Of a stretch of 64,000 bases of DNA, positions 7,895 to 16,292 are shown piece by piece. The DNA is from Yimella lutea (GTDB lineage: Bacteria > Actinomycetota > Actinomycetes > Actinomycetales > Dermatophilaceae): assembly GCF_006715095.1 (NCBI RefSeq), contig NZ_VFMO01000001.1:620001-684000 (forward strand), given 5' to 3'. The position numbers were made by a program, and so were the translations under genes. The notes under the pieces were generated by a model. The model saw only the letters and a program-made list of their open reading frames with translations, was not told the origin of the DNA and ran no database searches. Each line of letters starts with the position of its first letter. Position 1 is the stretch's first letter.

Positions 7895-8707
7895 GTGAGC
7901 GATGACGTGACGATCCGACCCGACGGCTCCGAGTACGAGATCGTCTCGGCCGGGTCGGTGATCGGCCGAGCGGCTGTCCACCCGGACGGCGGGCTCACCT
8001 GGAACTTTTTGGAGGACGTCGACGAGCGGCTGGCCGTCCGCGGCCTGGACGCGATGATCGAGTACGCGTTCGGTGAGCTCGGCGTCCACCGGGTGCAGGG
8101 CCGACTACCCGCCGATGCCAAGCACGATCTGCGGATCGCGGCGCGGGCCGGACTGCGCAAGGAAGGTGTCGTTCGCGGGGGCGGCGTCGAGCAGGCCGAC
8201 TTGGTGCAGTTCGCCCGGGTGGCCACCGACCCGCCGCTGGCCGACCGGTCGACGTTCACTGCCGTCCTCAACTCCAGCCTGCCGACCAAACGCTGCATCG
8301 CTCAGGCAATCGTTCGCGACGACGAGGGACGAATCCTGTTGTGCGAGTTGGTCTACAAACGGTTCTGGGACCTCCCCGGCGGAGTCGTCGACCCGCACGA
8401 GTCACCGGCGACCGCCGTCGTGCGCGAACTGCGTGAAGAACTCGATGTCGAGGCCACCGTCCGCGGGCTGGCCGCCGTCAGTTGGCTGCCGCCGTGGCGC
8501 GGCTGGGACGACGCGACCCTCTTCGTTTTCGACGTCGAGTTGGACCGTCCGCCGCACTCGCTGCAGCCGCGCGAGATCAAGGCCGTGCATTGGGTCGACC
8601 CGGCCGATCTGGGCGAACACGTCGCCGAGTACACCGTCCGGGTCATCGAACAAGCCCTCGCCGCCGACGTGCCGGTCTACCTCGAGGACGGACGCCCGCG
8701 CGTCTGA
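7895..8707 (+). CDS. Nudix hydrolase with GNAT-like N-terminal region
   Basis: A 270-residue protein. Residues 1-110 resemble a truncated GNAT acetyltransferase (LDAMIEYAFGELGVHRVQGR is like the helix of RimJ-type enzymes). Residues about 130-265 form a Nudix domain with the box GGVVDPHESPATAVVRELREEL at 162-183, containing the REUXEE metal-binding core; the usual Gly near the end of the box is Asp184. It likely hydrolyses a nucleoside diphosphate-linked substrate, which cannot be named from sequence. The gene converges on a membrane-protein gene across a strong hairpin. Confidence 0.8.
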   Translation: MSDDVTIRPDGSEYEIVSAGSVIGRAAVHPDGGLTWNFLEDVDERLAVRGLDAMIEYAFGELGVHRVQGRLPADAKHDLRIAARAGLRKEGVVRGGGVEQADLVQFARVATDPPLADRSTFTAVLNSSLPTKRCIAQAIVRDDEGRILLCELVYKRFWDLPGGVVDPHESPATAVVRELREELDVEATVRGLAAVSWLPPWRGWDDATLFVFDVELDRPPHSLQPREIKAVHWVDPADLGEHVAEYTVRVIEQALAADVPVYLEDGRPRV

Positions 8708-8717
8708 CGAACCCGCC

Positions 8718-8763
8718 AGTGTCAGAAGGGATGCGTCGACTGCGACGCATCCCTTCTGACACT
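8718..8763. terminator. Strong bidirectional hairpin terminator
   Basis: A perfect 21-bp stem (8718-8738 with 8743-8763) and a 4-nt loop lies between the Nudix stop and the stop of the convergent membrane-protein gene. Confidence 0.85.
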
Positions 8764-8773
8764 CGAGTCAGGG

Positions 8774-9172
8774 TCAGCGGTTGATCTCGTGCTTGTCGGG
8801 CAGGATCACGTTCGCGACGAACCCGAGGACGGAGATGATCAGCGCACCGATCACGGCGTCCCAGAAGAAGTGGTCGACGTGGAAGGCGAGGTCGAACTTT
8901 CCGGCCAGCCACGAGGTCAGCTGCAACATCGCCGCGTTGACGATGATCATGAACAGCCCGAGCGTCACGAGCAGCAACGGGAAAGAGAAGAACGTGGCGA
9001 TCGGCTTCAGCAGTGCGTTGACCACACCGAAGACGAGCGCGACGAGTAGAACGGTCTTGATCTTGTCGAAGGTCTGCGACGAACCGTCGGCGAGATGGAT
9101 GCCGGACAGTGCCGCGGCGGCCAACCAGAGCGCGATGGCGTTGACGACGAGGCGGATCAGGAAGTTCTTCAT
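8774..9172 (-). CDS. Phage-holin-family-type membrane protein (4 TM)
   Basis: A 132-residue integral membrane protein with four hydrophobic segments, beginning [20 protein letters not shown]; the segment [20 protein letters not shown] is the signature of the widespread Phage_holin_4_2 family. Despite the name, these are chromosomal proteins of unknown function in most bacteria. A ggagg Shine-Dalgarno lies just before the ATG. Divergent from hisC. Confidence 0.85.
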   Translation of the reverse strand: MKNFLIRLVVNAIALWLAAAALSGIHLADGSSQTFDKIKTVLLVALVFGVVNALLKPIATFFSFPLLLVTLGLFMIIVNAAMLQLTSWLAGKFDLAFHVDHFFWDAVIGALIISVLGFVANVILPDKHEINR

Positions 9173-9236
9173 GCCTCCATCGTCGCAGGCGGCGCTGCAG
9201 AAACCGACTGGTTGAGACGCCGGTCACACCGGGTCG

Positions 9237-9242
9237 TAGATT
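9237..9242 (+). promoter_or_regulatory. Leaderless -10 element of hisC
   Basis: TAGATT ends 7 nt before the ATG of hisC; TTGAGA at 9212-9217 is a possible -35 with a 19-bp spacer. No Shine-Dalgarno. Confidence 0.55.
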
Positions 9243-9249
9243 TGCTCGC

Positions 9250-10335
9250 ATGAGCGACACTCAGCCCGACGTCCGTCTGCGCGACACCCTCGGCGCCGTT
9301 CCCGCCTACAAGGCCGGCAAGCCGGCGCCGCCGCGGGAAGACCTGGTGACCTACAAGATCTCCTCCAACGAGAACCCGTACCCGCCGCTGCCGTCGGTGC
9401 TGAAGACCGTGCAGGACGCGGCCGGCCGGATGAACCGCTACCCCGACATGAGCGTGCGTGAACTCACCGAAGCGCTCGCCGCCCGCTGGGGAGTCACGCC
9501 GGACGAGATCGCGACCGGCACCGGCAGCGTCGGCGTCCTCGGCTCGTTGGTGCAGATCACCTGCAACCCGGGCGACGAGATGGTCTACGCGTGGCGCTCG
9601 TTCGAGGCCTACCCGATCGTCGCAGCGCTCGCCGGCGCGAAACCGGTTCAGGTCCCGCTGGATTCGCAGGCACGCCACAACCTGAACGCGATGGCGGACG
9701 CGATCACCGACCGCACCCGCCTGGTGATCGTCTGCACCCCGAACAACCCGACCGGTCCGAGTGTCACCGAGGACGAACTGCGTGGCTTCCTGGCCAAGGT
9801 GCCCTCGGACGTCCTGGTCGTCATTGACGAGGCATACCTGGAGTTCGTCGAGCCCGATCACCAGATCGACGCGCTCGCGATCTACCGCGACCACCCGAAT
9901 GTCTGTGTGCTGCGCACCTTCTCCAAGGCGTACGGCCTGGCCGGCCTGCGGGTCGGGTACTGCATCGCCCACGAGCCGGTGGCCGAAGCGCTGCGCAAGG
10001 CGGCCGTCCCGTTCGGTGTCAGCGACGTCGCCCAGCAGGCCGCGCTCGCCAGCCTGGAGGCCTACGACGAACTGCAGGAGCGCGTCGACGCGCTGATGAC
10101 CGAGCGCGCCCGTGTCGCGCAGGCGCTCGCCGAGCAGGGCTGGAAGATCCCCGACAGCCAGGCCAATTTCGTCTGGTTGCCGCTGGGTGACGACGCGATG
10201 GCGTTTGCTGCCGCGGCCGACCAGGCCGGTCTCGTCGTCCGCCCGTTCGACGGCGACGGCGTCCGCTGCTCGATCGGAGAGACCGAGGCGAACGACCGCC
10301 TCATCGAGGTGTGCGAGGAATTCCTCAACCGCTGA
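9250..10335 (+). CDS. hisC: Histidinol-phosphate aminotransferase
   Basis: PLP-dependent fold-type I aminotransferase of histidine biosynthesis; actinobacterial members can also act on aromatic amino acids. The 361-residue protein shows the substrate-binding N-terminal SSNENPYPP, the NNPTG motif (residues 165-169), the PLP-pyridine Asp in [10 protein letters not shown], and the Schiff-base Lys226 in [15 protein letters not shown]. It stands alone here, away from other his genes, and is followed by a low-GC island. Confidence 0.92.
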   Translation: MSDTQPDVRLRDTLGAVPAYKAGKPAPPREDLVTYKISSNENPYPPLPSVLKTVQDAAGRMNRYPDMSVRELTEALAARWGVTPDEIATGTGSVGVLGSLVQITCNPGDEMVYAWRSFEAYPIVAALAGAKPVQVPLDSQARHNLNAMADAITDRTRLVIVCTPNNPTGPSVTEDELRGFLAKVPSDVLVVIDEAYLEFVEPDHQIDALAIYRDHPNVCVLRTFSKAYGLAGLRVGYCIAHEPVAEALRKAAVPFGVSDVAQQAALASLEAYDELQERVDALMTERARVAQALAEQGWKIPDSQANFVWLPLGDDAMAFAAAADQAGLVVRPFDGDGVRCSIGETEANDRLIEVCEEFLNR

Positions 10336-10793
10336 ATCGGTTCTTAGCGGGAGTCCTCATAACGGCTTACGTTGTCTGGATTATTTGGGCAAGCAAGAGC
10401 GCCCCTCATCGATATCGAAGGGTGGTCATCACTGGCAGGGCACGGTACCTGGACCGCATCGGTGTCAGTGATGGGACGTAGCGCTGCATTGTCCTAGACG
10501 CACGTCAACAAGAACCCTCGCGCATACGTGGGTCTCGGCTACGGTGTGTCTGCCAGCAGAAGGACGTTCACTCGCGCCCCATCCGCATCTGTAGGGTGGT
10601 CGCCGGGCGTACCTCGTACCAGGTCAAAATTCACAGGCGGCGGCGCGTTCTGCCGCAGCAGATGTGTGGGCGCACAGTCCGGATACCGCAGTCGGCTCGC
10701 CTGCCGCGGGCGGGTTCCCTGCGTCGGCATCGGCGCTGGCTACGGCGCCTGGGTTGCGGGAGGAGTGCCTGTGTGGGCCGCACGGAGGTAGTT
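10336..10793. other. Gene-poor start of lower-GC island
   Basis: About 460 bp after hisC with no convincing gene, RNA or repeat on either strand. Open frames here lack codon bias and recognisable motifs. GC falls further into the island. Confidence 0.5.
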
Positions 10794-11144
10794 TTGTGCA
10801 GGTTGCGTTTTTTGTTTGCGCTATCGGCCCCCACGCTGGCACTCTTGATCATGGCGTTTGGCCTGTTTTTATACGTGCCCATACTATTAGCGGTTGGTAT
10901 GGTCCCACTGATGCTTAGGTACTCGCTTGCGGGCCCCCCCGCACGCGACGATAATTTCGTGCATGGGTGGCTCGGTGTTTTAGGCTTGCAGCTAGAGCAG
11001 GTTGCTCGGCTGGCAAGAGGTACGTCGCTATCCCCTAAGACCGCACAAAGGGCATTTTATCTTTCTTGGGTTCCCTTCGGAGGTGGATGCTCATTTTTTG
11101 TTGTTGCTGTGGTAATAAATGGAGTCACGGGAAGTTCGTCCTAG
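10794..11144 (+). CDS. Small hypothetical membrane protein in island
   Basis: A 116-residue product with hydrophobic segments near residues 8-37 (SAPTLALLIMAFGLFLYVPI...) and a C-terminal one (WVPFGGGCSFFVVAVVINGV), joined by a polar part. The start is uncertain: TTG at 10794 is preceded by ggaggt (10784-10789) but only 4 nt away; TTG at 10803 is the alternative. Codon use is less GC3-rich than the neighbours, as expected for imported DNA. Not recognised. Confidence 0.5.
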   Translation: MCRLRFLFALSAPTLALLIMAFGLFLYVPILLAVGMVPLMLRYSLAGPPARDDNFVHGWLGVLGLQLEQVARLARGTSLSPKTAQRAFYLSWVPFGGGCSFFVVAVVINGVTGSSS

Positions 11145-11156
11145 CCTCGAAATTTC

Positions 11157-11397
11157 ATGGGCGGTGACGTGGAGGTCGTTGGCGGCGTGATTGCCGGCAT
11201 CACCCGCGCCGGGATCGACCCACCCCCCTACTCCACCCACGCTACGCGCGGGGTTTATCACCTACGCCCACCTGCGCGGAGCAACCCACCGGGCGATCGC
11301 GCAGCAATCCCGACACAGGTCACTGGCCACCCTCGGCGGCTACGTCAGGATCCACAACGGCTGGACCGACAACGCCGCTACCAGCCCCGGCCGGTGA
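11157..11397 (+). pseudogene. Tyrosine recombinase C-terminus, frameshifted
   Basis: The remains of a phage-type integrase catalytic end. In one frame the sequence reads AGIDPPPYSTH; the next frame continues LRAGFITYAHLRG, then AIAQQSRHRSLATLGGYVR and DNAATSPGR. Joined, this is the familiar H-x-L-R (box II) ... H-R ... G-x-Y-V-R arrangement with catalytic Arg, His and Tyr. A frameshift near 11240 and the absence of the N-terminal two thirds show that it is inactive. It marks the island as an old integrated element. Confidence 0.75.
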
Positions 11398-11506
11398 TCG
11401 AGCTACACGCGACACGATTGAACGTCCCTCGGTTCACCGGATCGAATGCGTATGTGGAGGCCCTCTGGTGAACAATGCGAGACCTCACAAGTAGGTGCAA
11501 ACACCT

Positions 11507-11932
11507 CTAATCATCGTCCTCGCCCCACTCGTCAAAAGCTCCGGGAAAACGCTTTTGAAATGGGCTCCGCTGCGGAATCCTCTTTGCCACAAAGAAGCAG
11601 GTTAATCCAACAGCTAGCCAATAGAACGTGACGAGCATATAGAAGGTTATGAATGGACCGGAGGCTGCTACTCCTTCCATCGCTACCGGCGTTAACAAGA
11701 CTGTTATCGACTCCACGATGGCTGGGACCGCCGGGGACCAATAGAACAGCGAAGACACTAAACCCAGCGCCCCCGCGATGGCAAGGGGAACCCACACAAC
11801 CGGTTCCAATAGATCCCGAGCTGATAATGGAGGGTCAGTATTCCGTGCCATATAGTACAAGGGTCCGTATATTAACGGAGACCAAAGTATCGGAACCGCA
11901 GCTAGGATCGCGCGGCATTGCCCGCCTGTCAT
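11507..11932 (-). CDS. Hypothetical membrane protein in island
   Basis: A 141-residue product with four hydrophobic stretches (CRAILAAVPILWSPLIYGPL, PVVWVPLAIAGALGLVSSLF, a third near IVESITVLLTPVAM, and FITFYMLVTFYWLAVGLTCF) and an acidic, charged C-terminus (AFDEWGEDDD). The ATG at 11932 overlaps the stop of the upstream small ORF as TGATG, so it is preferred over the ATG 12 nt further upstream. GC content is visibly below the window's norm. Not recognised. Confidence 0.6.
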   Translation of the reverse strand: MTGGQCRAILAAVPILWSPLIYGPLYYMARNTDPPLSARDLLEPVVWVPLAIAGALGLVSSLFYWSPAVPAIVESITVLLTPVAMEGVAASGPFITFYMLVTFYWLAVGLTCFFVAKRIPQRSPFQKRFPGAFDEWGEDDD

Positions 11933-12234
11933 CACACGATCCACAGTCTGTGAGACGGCTTACCAGGCTCGAGCCGTGCCGCTTTCTCCTGATTGTCATG
12001 CCTGTGGTTGGTGCCTTCTTGGAGGCCCAAAGTATTCCTCCTAGCTCCGGTATAACAAACATGCGTCGTTGATGTTTGATTCGATTCTGGTAGATTATTG
12101 GAGTTTAATGTCCCACGAAATCTGGAAGACCTGCTGGGTTCGGAAGCTTGCGTACGGGTTGGTGCAGCGAGCGATGGCGCTGCTACTAGCGCAGTACTTC
12201 CTGCGCAAATGAAGGCAGCGGAAAATTTCCCCAC
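11932..12234 (-). CDS. Possible small secreted protein in island
   Basis: A 100-residue open frame starting at GTG 12234 with a signal-peptide-like start (MGKFSAAFICAGSTALVAAP, then SLAA), followed by a Ser/Thr/Arg-rich polar tail. Its TGA overlaps the ATG of the downstream membrane protein. The overlap and the signal sequence are the only support; the tail has no recognisable motif, and a weak purine run (cgagg) is the only ribosome-site candidate. Confidence 0.35.
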   Translation of the reverse strand: MGKFSAAFICAGSTALVAAPSLAAPTRTQASEPSRSSRFRGTLNSNNLPESNQTSTTHVCYTGARRNTLGLQEGTNHRHDNQEKAARLEPGKPSHRLWIV

Positions 12235-12618
12235 GGCCTCGTGATTCCCCTTGCTGACAACCGTTCTCAGCCCGCCGCTCGAGCGAGATCCGGCTCTACT
12301 GAACGCATTGAAGCGCACCCGCAGGCTCTGTCGCTAGGTTTCGGCAAGGCGAATTCCATGCGAGAACGCATAGAATCCCGTGCAACACCCGCGTAGCGAG
12401 CACTATCAATAAGCCAGTTCGCCAAGGGTGGGTCGTTGCACCGCACCCCAGAGTGCCGAGTGGATGACGGTCCGCCGGCAGCACGGGTCGATTCGCAGAC
12501 ACCGAGCGCGGACCAGTAGCCTCGTCGTCGAGCCTGTGTGACCCACGTCATAGGCCGAAAGCCAGCGTCGGCACCCACGGTCACCCCCGTTCTGCCGGCC
12601 GCACGAGCAAGGAGTGGC
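12235..12618. other. Non-coding end of island and bkd upstream region
   Basis: About 380 bp with no supported gene. It holds the right edge of the lower-GC island and the upstream region of bkdA. An aaggag ribosome binding site (12609-12614) precedes the bkdA ATG; no clear promoter or palindrome was found. Confidence 0.5.
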
Positions 12619-13848
12619 ATGTCCGACCCGACCGATGTGTCCGGAGCCCCCGGCGCGCACGCCGATGCCCGGCACACGATGCACCACGAGACCTCCGTGG
12701 CACCGAGCATGGAACACGACATCACCGACGGCGGCCCGGAAATGGTGCAGTTCGTCGACGGCGACGGCAACCGTCTGGCCACCTGCGAGGCCAACGCCCC
12801 GTACGCGCAGATCGTCGAGGACATGACCTCCGAGGACGCGCAGGCGATGTACCGCGACCTGGTGCTGGTGCGCCGGATGGACGCCGAGGGTCACGCGCTG
12901 CAGCGCCAGGGCGAACTCGGACTATGGCCCTCGCTGCTCGGCCAGGAAGCCGCGCAGGTCGGTGCCGGACGCGCCCTGAAGAAGCAGGACTACGCCTTCC
13001 CCGGCTACCGCGAGCACGGTGTCGCGTGGTGCCGTGGGGTCGACCCGGTCAACCTGCTCGGCATGTTCCGCGGCGTGAACCACGGCGGTTGGAACTCCAA
13101 CGAGAACAACTTCCACCTCTACACGATCGTCATCGGCAACCAGATGCTGCACGCCACCGGGTACGCGATGGGCATGCAGCGTGACGGCGTCGTCGGCACC
13201 GGCGACCCCGAGCGCGACGCGGCCGTGATGGCGTTCACCGGTGACGGCGGCACCGCGCAGGGTGACTACAACGAGGCGATGGTGTTCGCGAGCGTCGCCA
13301 ACGCACCGGTCGTCTTCTTCGTGCAGAACAACCAGTGGGCGATCTCCGAGCCGAACTACAAGCAATTCCGCATCCCGCCCTATCAGCGCGCACGCGGCTT
13401 CGGGTTCCCCGGCGTCCGGGTCGACGGCAACGACGTCCTCGCGGTGTACGCGGTGTCGAAGGCCGCGATGGATGCCGCCCGTGCGGGTCAGGGCCCGACG
13501 CTGATCGAGGCGTTCACCTATCGCATGGGTGCGCACACCACGTCCGACGACCCGACCAAGTACCGCATCGCGTCCGAGGTCGACATCTGGCGTGAGAAGG
13601 ACCCGATCAAGCGCATGCGCGGGTTCATGGAGACCAAGGGCCACGCCGACCCGGCGTTCTTCGAGCAGGTCGAGGCCGAGGCCGACGAACTCGCCGCTCG
13701 CATCCGACGCGAGTGCCAGCAGATGCCCGACCCGGAGCCGGTGACGATGTTCGACAAGGTCTACGCCGAACCGCACCCCGTGGTCGACGCCGAGCGCGAG
13801 GAGTTCGTCGCCTACCAAGCCTCCTTCGTCGAGGGAGGGGCGAACTGA
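12619..13848 (+). CDS. bkdA: Branched-chain 2-oxoacid dehydrogenase E1 alpha
   Basis: Thiamine-diphosphate-dependent decarboxylase alpha subunit. It decarboxylates branched-chain 2-oxoacids (from Val, Leu, Ile) and passes the acyl group to the E2 lipoyl arm. The 409-residue protein carries the ThDP motif from GDG (208-210) to NN (237-238) and the phosphorylation-loop-like YRMGAHTTSDDPTKYR segment. The ATG at 12619 is used because aaggag lies 4 nt upstream; an in-frame extension to 12538 lacks one. It is the first gene of bkdABC. The pyruvate dehydrogenase E1 alpha label often given to such proteins cannot be excluded, since specificity is not visible. Confidence 0.9.
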   Translation: MSDPTDVSGAPGAHADARHTMHHETSVAPSMEHDITDGGPEMVQFVDGDGNRLATCEANAPYAQIVEDMTSEDAQAMYRDLVLVRRMDAEGHALQRQGELGLWPSLLGQEAAQVGAGRALKKQDYAFPGYREHGVAWCRGVDPVNLLGMFRGVNHGGWNSNENNFHLYTIVIGNQMLHATGYAMGMQRDGVVGTGDPERDAAVMAFTGDGGTAQGDYNEAMVFASVANAPVVFFVQNNQWAISEPNYKQFRIPPYQRARGFGFPGVRVDGNDVLAVYAVSKAAMDAARAGQGPTLIEAFTYRMGAHTTSDDPTKYRIASEVDIWREKDPIKRMRGFMETKGHADPAFFEQVEAEADELAARIRRECQQMPDPEPVTMFDKVYAEPHPVVDAEREEFVAYQASFVEGGAN

Positions 13849-13849
13849 C

Positions 13850-14839
13850 ATGGCAACGCAGAAGATGACGCTCGCCAAGGGCATCAACGCCGGTCTGCGC
13901 AAGGCGATGGAGGACGACCCCAAGGTCGTCCTGATGGGTGAGGACGTCGGCAAGCTCGGCGGCGTCTTCCGGATCACCGAGGGTCTGCAGAAGGACTTCG
14001 GTGAGGACCGCGTGATCGACACCCCGCTCGCGGAGTCCGGCATCGTCGGCACCGCGATCGGCCTGGCCATGCGCGGCTACCGCCCGGTGGTGGAGATCCA
14101 GTTCGACGGGTTCATCTACCCGGCGTTCGACCAGATCATCAGCCAGGTCTCCAAGATGCACTACCGGTCGCTGGGCTACCTGAAGCTGCCGATGGTCATC
14201 CGGGTTCCGTTCGGCGGCGGCATCGGAGCTGTCGAGCATCACTCGGAGTCCAACGAGGCCTATTTCGCTCACACCGCGGGTCTGCGCGTGGTCAGCTGCT
14301 CCGACCCAGCGGACGCCTACTGGATGATCCAGCAGGCGATCCAGACCGACGACCCGGTGCTGTTCTACGAACCCAAGCGCCGCTACCACGAGCGTGCAGA
14401 GGTCGACCTGGACGAGTCCACCGGTGCACCGCTCGGGCTGTACGACGCGCGAGTGGCGCGGGAGGGTAGCGACCTGACTCTCATCGCGTACGGACCGATG
14501 GTAAAGACCTGCCGCCAGGCCGCGGAAGCCGCTGCGGCAGAAGGACGTTCGATCGAGGTGATCGATCTTCGGTCGCTCTCGCCGCTCGACCGCGCGACGA
14601 TCTTCACCTCGGCGAAGAAGACCGGACGCGTCGTCGTGGTGCACGAGGCGAGCACCTTCCTCGGACTCGGCTCGGAACTCGCCGCGCTGATCCAGCAGGA
14701 GTGCTTCTACCACTTGGAGGCACCTGTGCTCCGGGTCGGTGGATACAACCTGCCGTACCCGCCCAGCCGCTTCGAGGAGCACTTCCTGCCCGACCTCGAC
14801 CGCATCCTCGATGCCGTCGACCGCTCGCTGGCGTACTGA
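13850..14839 (+). CDS. bkdB: Branched-chain 2-oxoacid dehydrogenase E1 beta
   Basis: Beta subunit that completes the ThDP site of E1. A 329-residue transketolase-like protein with GEDVGKLGGVFRITEGLQ, DTPLAESGIVGTAIGLAMRG (Glu for the ThDP N1') and the C-terminal transketolase domain ending RVGGYNLPYPPSRFEEHFLP. It begins 1 nt after the bkdA stop, so the two are translated together, and it is followed 13 nt later by bkdC. Confidence 0.93.
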   Translation: MATQKMTLAKGINAGLRKAMEDDPKVVLMGEDVGKLGGVFRITEGLQKDFGEDRVIDTPLAESGIVGTAIGLAMRGYRPVVEIQFDGFIYPAFDQIISQVSKMHYRSLGYLKLPMVIRVPFGGGIGAVEHHSESNEAYFAHTAGLRVVSCSDPADAYWMIQQAIQTDDPVLFYEPKRRYHERAEVDLDESTGAPLGLYDARVAREGSDLTLIAYGPMVKTCRQAAEAAAAEGRSIEVIDLRSLSPLDRATIFTSAKKTGRVVVVHEASTFLGLGSELAALIQQECFYHLEAPVLRVGGYNLPYPPSRFEEHFLPDLDRILDAVDRSLAY

Positions 14840-14852
14840 GGGGATCACTGAC

Positions 14853-16292
14853 ATGGGTGTGAAGCTGTTCAACCTGCCCGACCCTGGTGAAGGACTCGTC
14901 GAGGCGGACGTCGTCACCTGGAAGATCAAGCCGGGCGACACCGTCAAGGTCAATGACGTCGTCGTCGAGATCGAGACCGCAAAATCGTTGGTGGAGTTGC
15001 CGATTCCGTGGGCCGGCACCGTCGTCGAGCTGCTCGTCGAGGAGGGTGCGACGGTCGATGTCGGCAGCCCGATCGTGTCGATCGAGGTGGAGGGCGCAGA
15101 GTCCGAGACCCCGTCGTCCACCCCGGCGGCCGACACCGCCGTCCAGGGCGCTGCGCCCGACTCGCAGGCCGCGAAGGAGGACGAGGAGGAGCGCGTGGCC
15201 AACCTCGTCGGTTACGGCGCGGTCGCCGGTTCGACCCAGCGGCGTGCCCGCCGCACAGCGCCCCCGGCGACACCCTCCCGAAAGTCCGCAGAACTCGCGG
15301 GTCAAGTCACCGGATCTGCGGACACTCCCCAGCCGAAGTCCGCAGAACTCGCGGGCCAGGTCGCCGGATCTGCGGACAAGCGCGGGAAGGTGCTGGCCAA
15401 GCCGCCGGTGCGCAAGTTCGCCAAGGACAACGGGGTCGACCTGTCCGCGATCACCCCGTCCCGTCCGGACGGCGTCATCACCCGCGCCGAGGTGGAAGCA
15501 CACCTCACCTCGCTGGTTGAGACTGGACGCAGCGACGTAGGAGCGGCGACCAGTGCCGAAACCCGAGGCGGCGCTGAGCGGGAGACCCGTACGCCGATCA
15601 AGGGCGTCCGCAAGATGACCGCCCAAGCGATGGCCGGGTCGGCGTTCACCGCCCCGCACGTCACCGAGTTCATCACCGTCGACATGACCCGGACGATGGA
15701 ACTCGTCGACCGCCTCAAAGCCGACCGTGAGTTCAAGGGCGTCAAGGTCACCCCGTTGCTCGTGCTCGCCAAGGCGCTGTGCGTAGCCGTGAAGCGCAAC
15801 CCGGAGATCAACGCGAGCTGGGACGAAACGGCCCAGGAGATCGTGGTCAAGCACTACGTCAACCTGGGGATCGCGGCGTCCACGCCGCGTGGCTTGATCG
15901 TGCCGAACATCAAGGACGCCGACCGCATGAACCTGCGCGAGCTCGCCGAAGCGATGGGCTCACTGGTCGAGACCGCCCGCGAGGGCAAGACACCGCCGGC
16001 CGACATGTCCGGTGGCTCGATCACGATCACCAACGTCGGTGTCTTCGGCGTCGACAACGGCACCCCGATCATCAATCCGGGTGAGGCCGCGATCCTGTGC
16101 TTCGGCGCGGTGCGCAAGATGCCGTGGGTGGTCACCGACGCGTCCGGCAAGGACACGATCGTGCCGCGTCAGGTTACCCAGTTGTCGTTGGCCTTCGACC
16201 ACCGCCTGGTCGACGGCGACCTCGGCTCGCGCTTCCTGGCGGATGTCGCGGCTCTGCTGGAGGACCCGGGCAAGGCACTTGTCTGGGGCTGA
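14853..16292 (+). CDS. bkdC: 2-oxoacid dehydrogenase E2 (dihydrolipoamide acyltransferase)
   Basis: Core of the complex: it carries acyl groups on a lipoyl arm and transfers them to CoA. The 479 residues divide into a lipoyl domain (1-80, Lys44 in EIETAKSLVE), linker 1 (81-180), the E3-binding domain (about 181-218, VRKFAKDNGVDLSAI), linker 2 (219-247) and the catalytic domain with DHRLVDG (His450, Asp454). Residues 143-157 and 161-175 are near-identical repeats (KSAELAGQVTGSAD and KSAELAGQVAGSAD) encoded by two copies of a palindromic DNA repeat also found between genes; linker 2 derives from another repeat family. No E3 gene is nearby, so it must use a shared dihydrolipoamide dehydrogenase. 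Confidence 0.93.
   Translation: MGVKLFNLPDPGEGLVEADVVTWKIKPGDTVKVNDVVVEIETAKSLVELPIPWAGTVVELLVEEGATVDVGSPIVSIEVEGAESETPSSTPAADTAVQGAAPDSQAAKEDEEERVANLVGYGAVAGSTQRRARRTAPPATPSRKSAELAGQVTGSADTPQPKSAELAGQVAGSADKRGKVLAKPPVRKFAKDNGVDLSAITPSRPDGVITRAEVEAHLTSLVETGRSDVGAATSAETRGGAERETRTPIKGVRKMTAQAMAGSAFTAPHVTEFITVDMTRTMELVDRLKADREFKGVKVTPLLVLAKALCVAVKRNPEINASWDETAQEIVVKHYVNLGIAASTPRGLIVPNIKDADRMNLRELAEAMGSLVETAREGKTPPADMSGGSITITNVGVFGVDNGTPIINPGEAAILCFGAVRKMPWVVTDASGKDTIVPRQVTQLSLAFDHRLVDGDLGSRFLADVAALLEDPGKALVWG
15281..15377 (+). repeat. Two tandem palindromic repeats inside bkdC
   Basis: Two 43-bp copies, 15281-15323 and 15335-15377, differ at about four positions. Each starts aagtccgcagaactcgcggg and ends ccggatctgcggac, the two ends being partly inverted copies. 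The same arms form the hairpin at 39675-39722. Both copies stay in frame with bkdC. Confidence 0.85.
15511..15565 (+). repeat. GGTTGAG/CGAAACC repeat relic inside bkdC
   Basis: Begins cgctggttgagactggacgc and ends gaccagtgccgaaacccg, with the same ends as the repeat at 5475-5526 but a diverged middle. It encodes linker 2 of the E2 protein, around residues 220-237. Confidence 0.55.

Noticed and set aside
10528-10791. ORF starting GLGYGVSASRRTF in the island
   Set aside because: No ribosome site, no codon bias, no motif, and frames of similar length exist on both strands here.
11653-12072. Plus-strand ORF opposite the island membrane protein
   Set aside because: It has no signal, no motif and opposes a frame with clear membrane helices; only its last 30 residues look hydrophobic.
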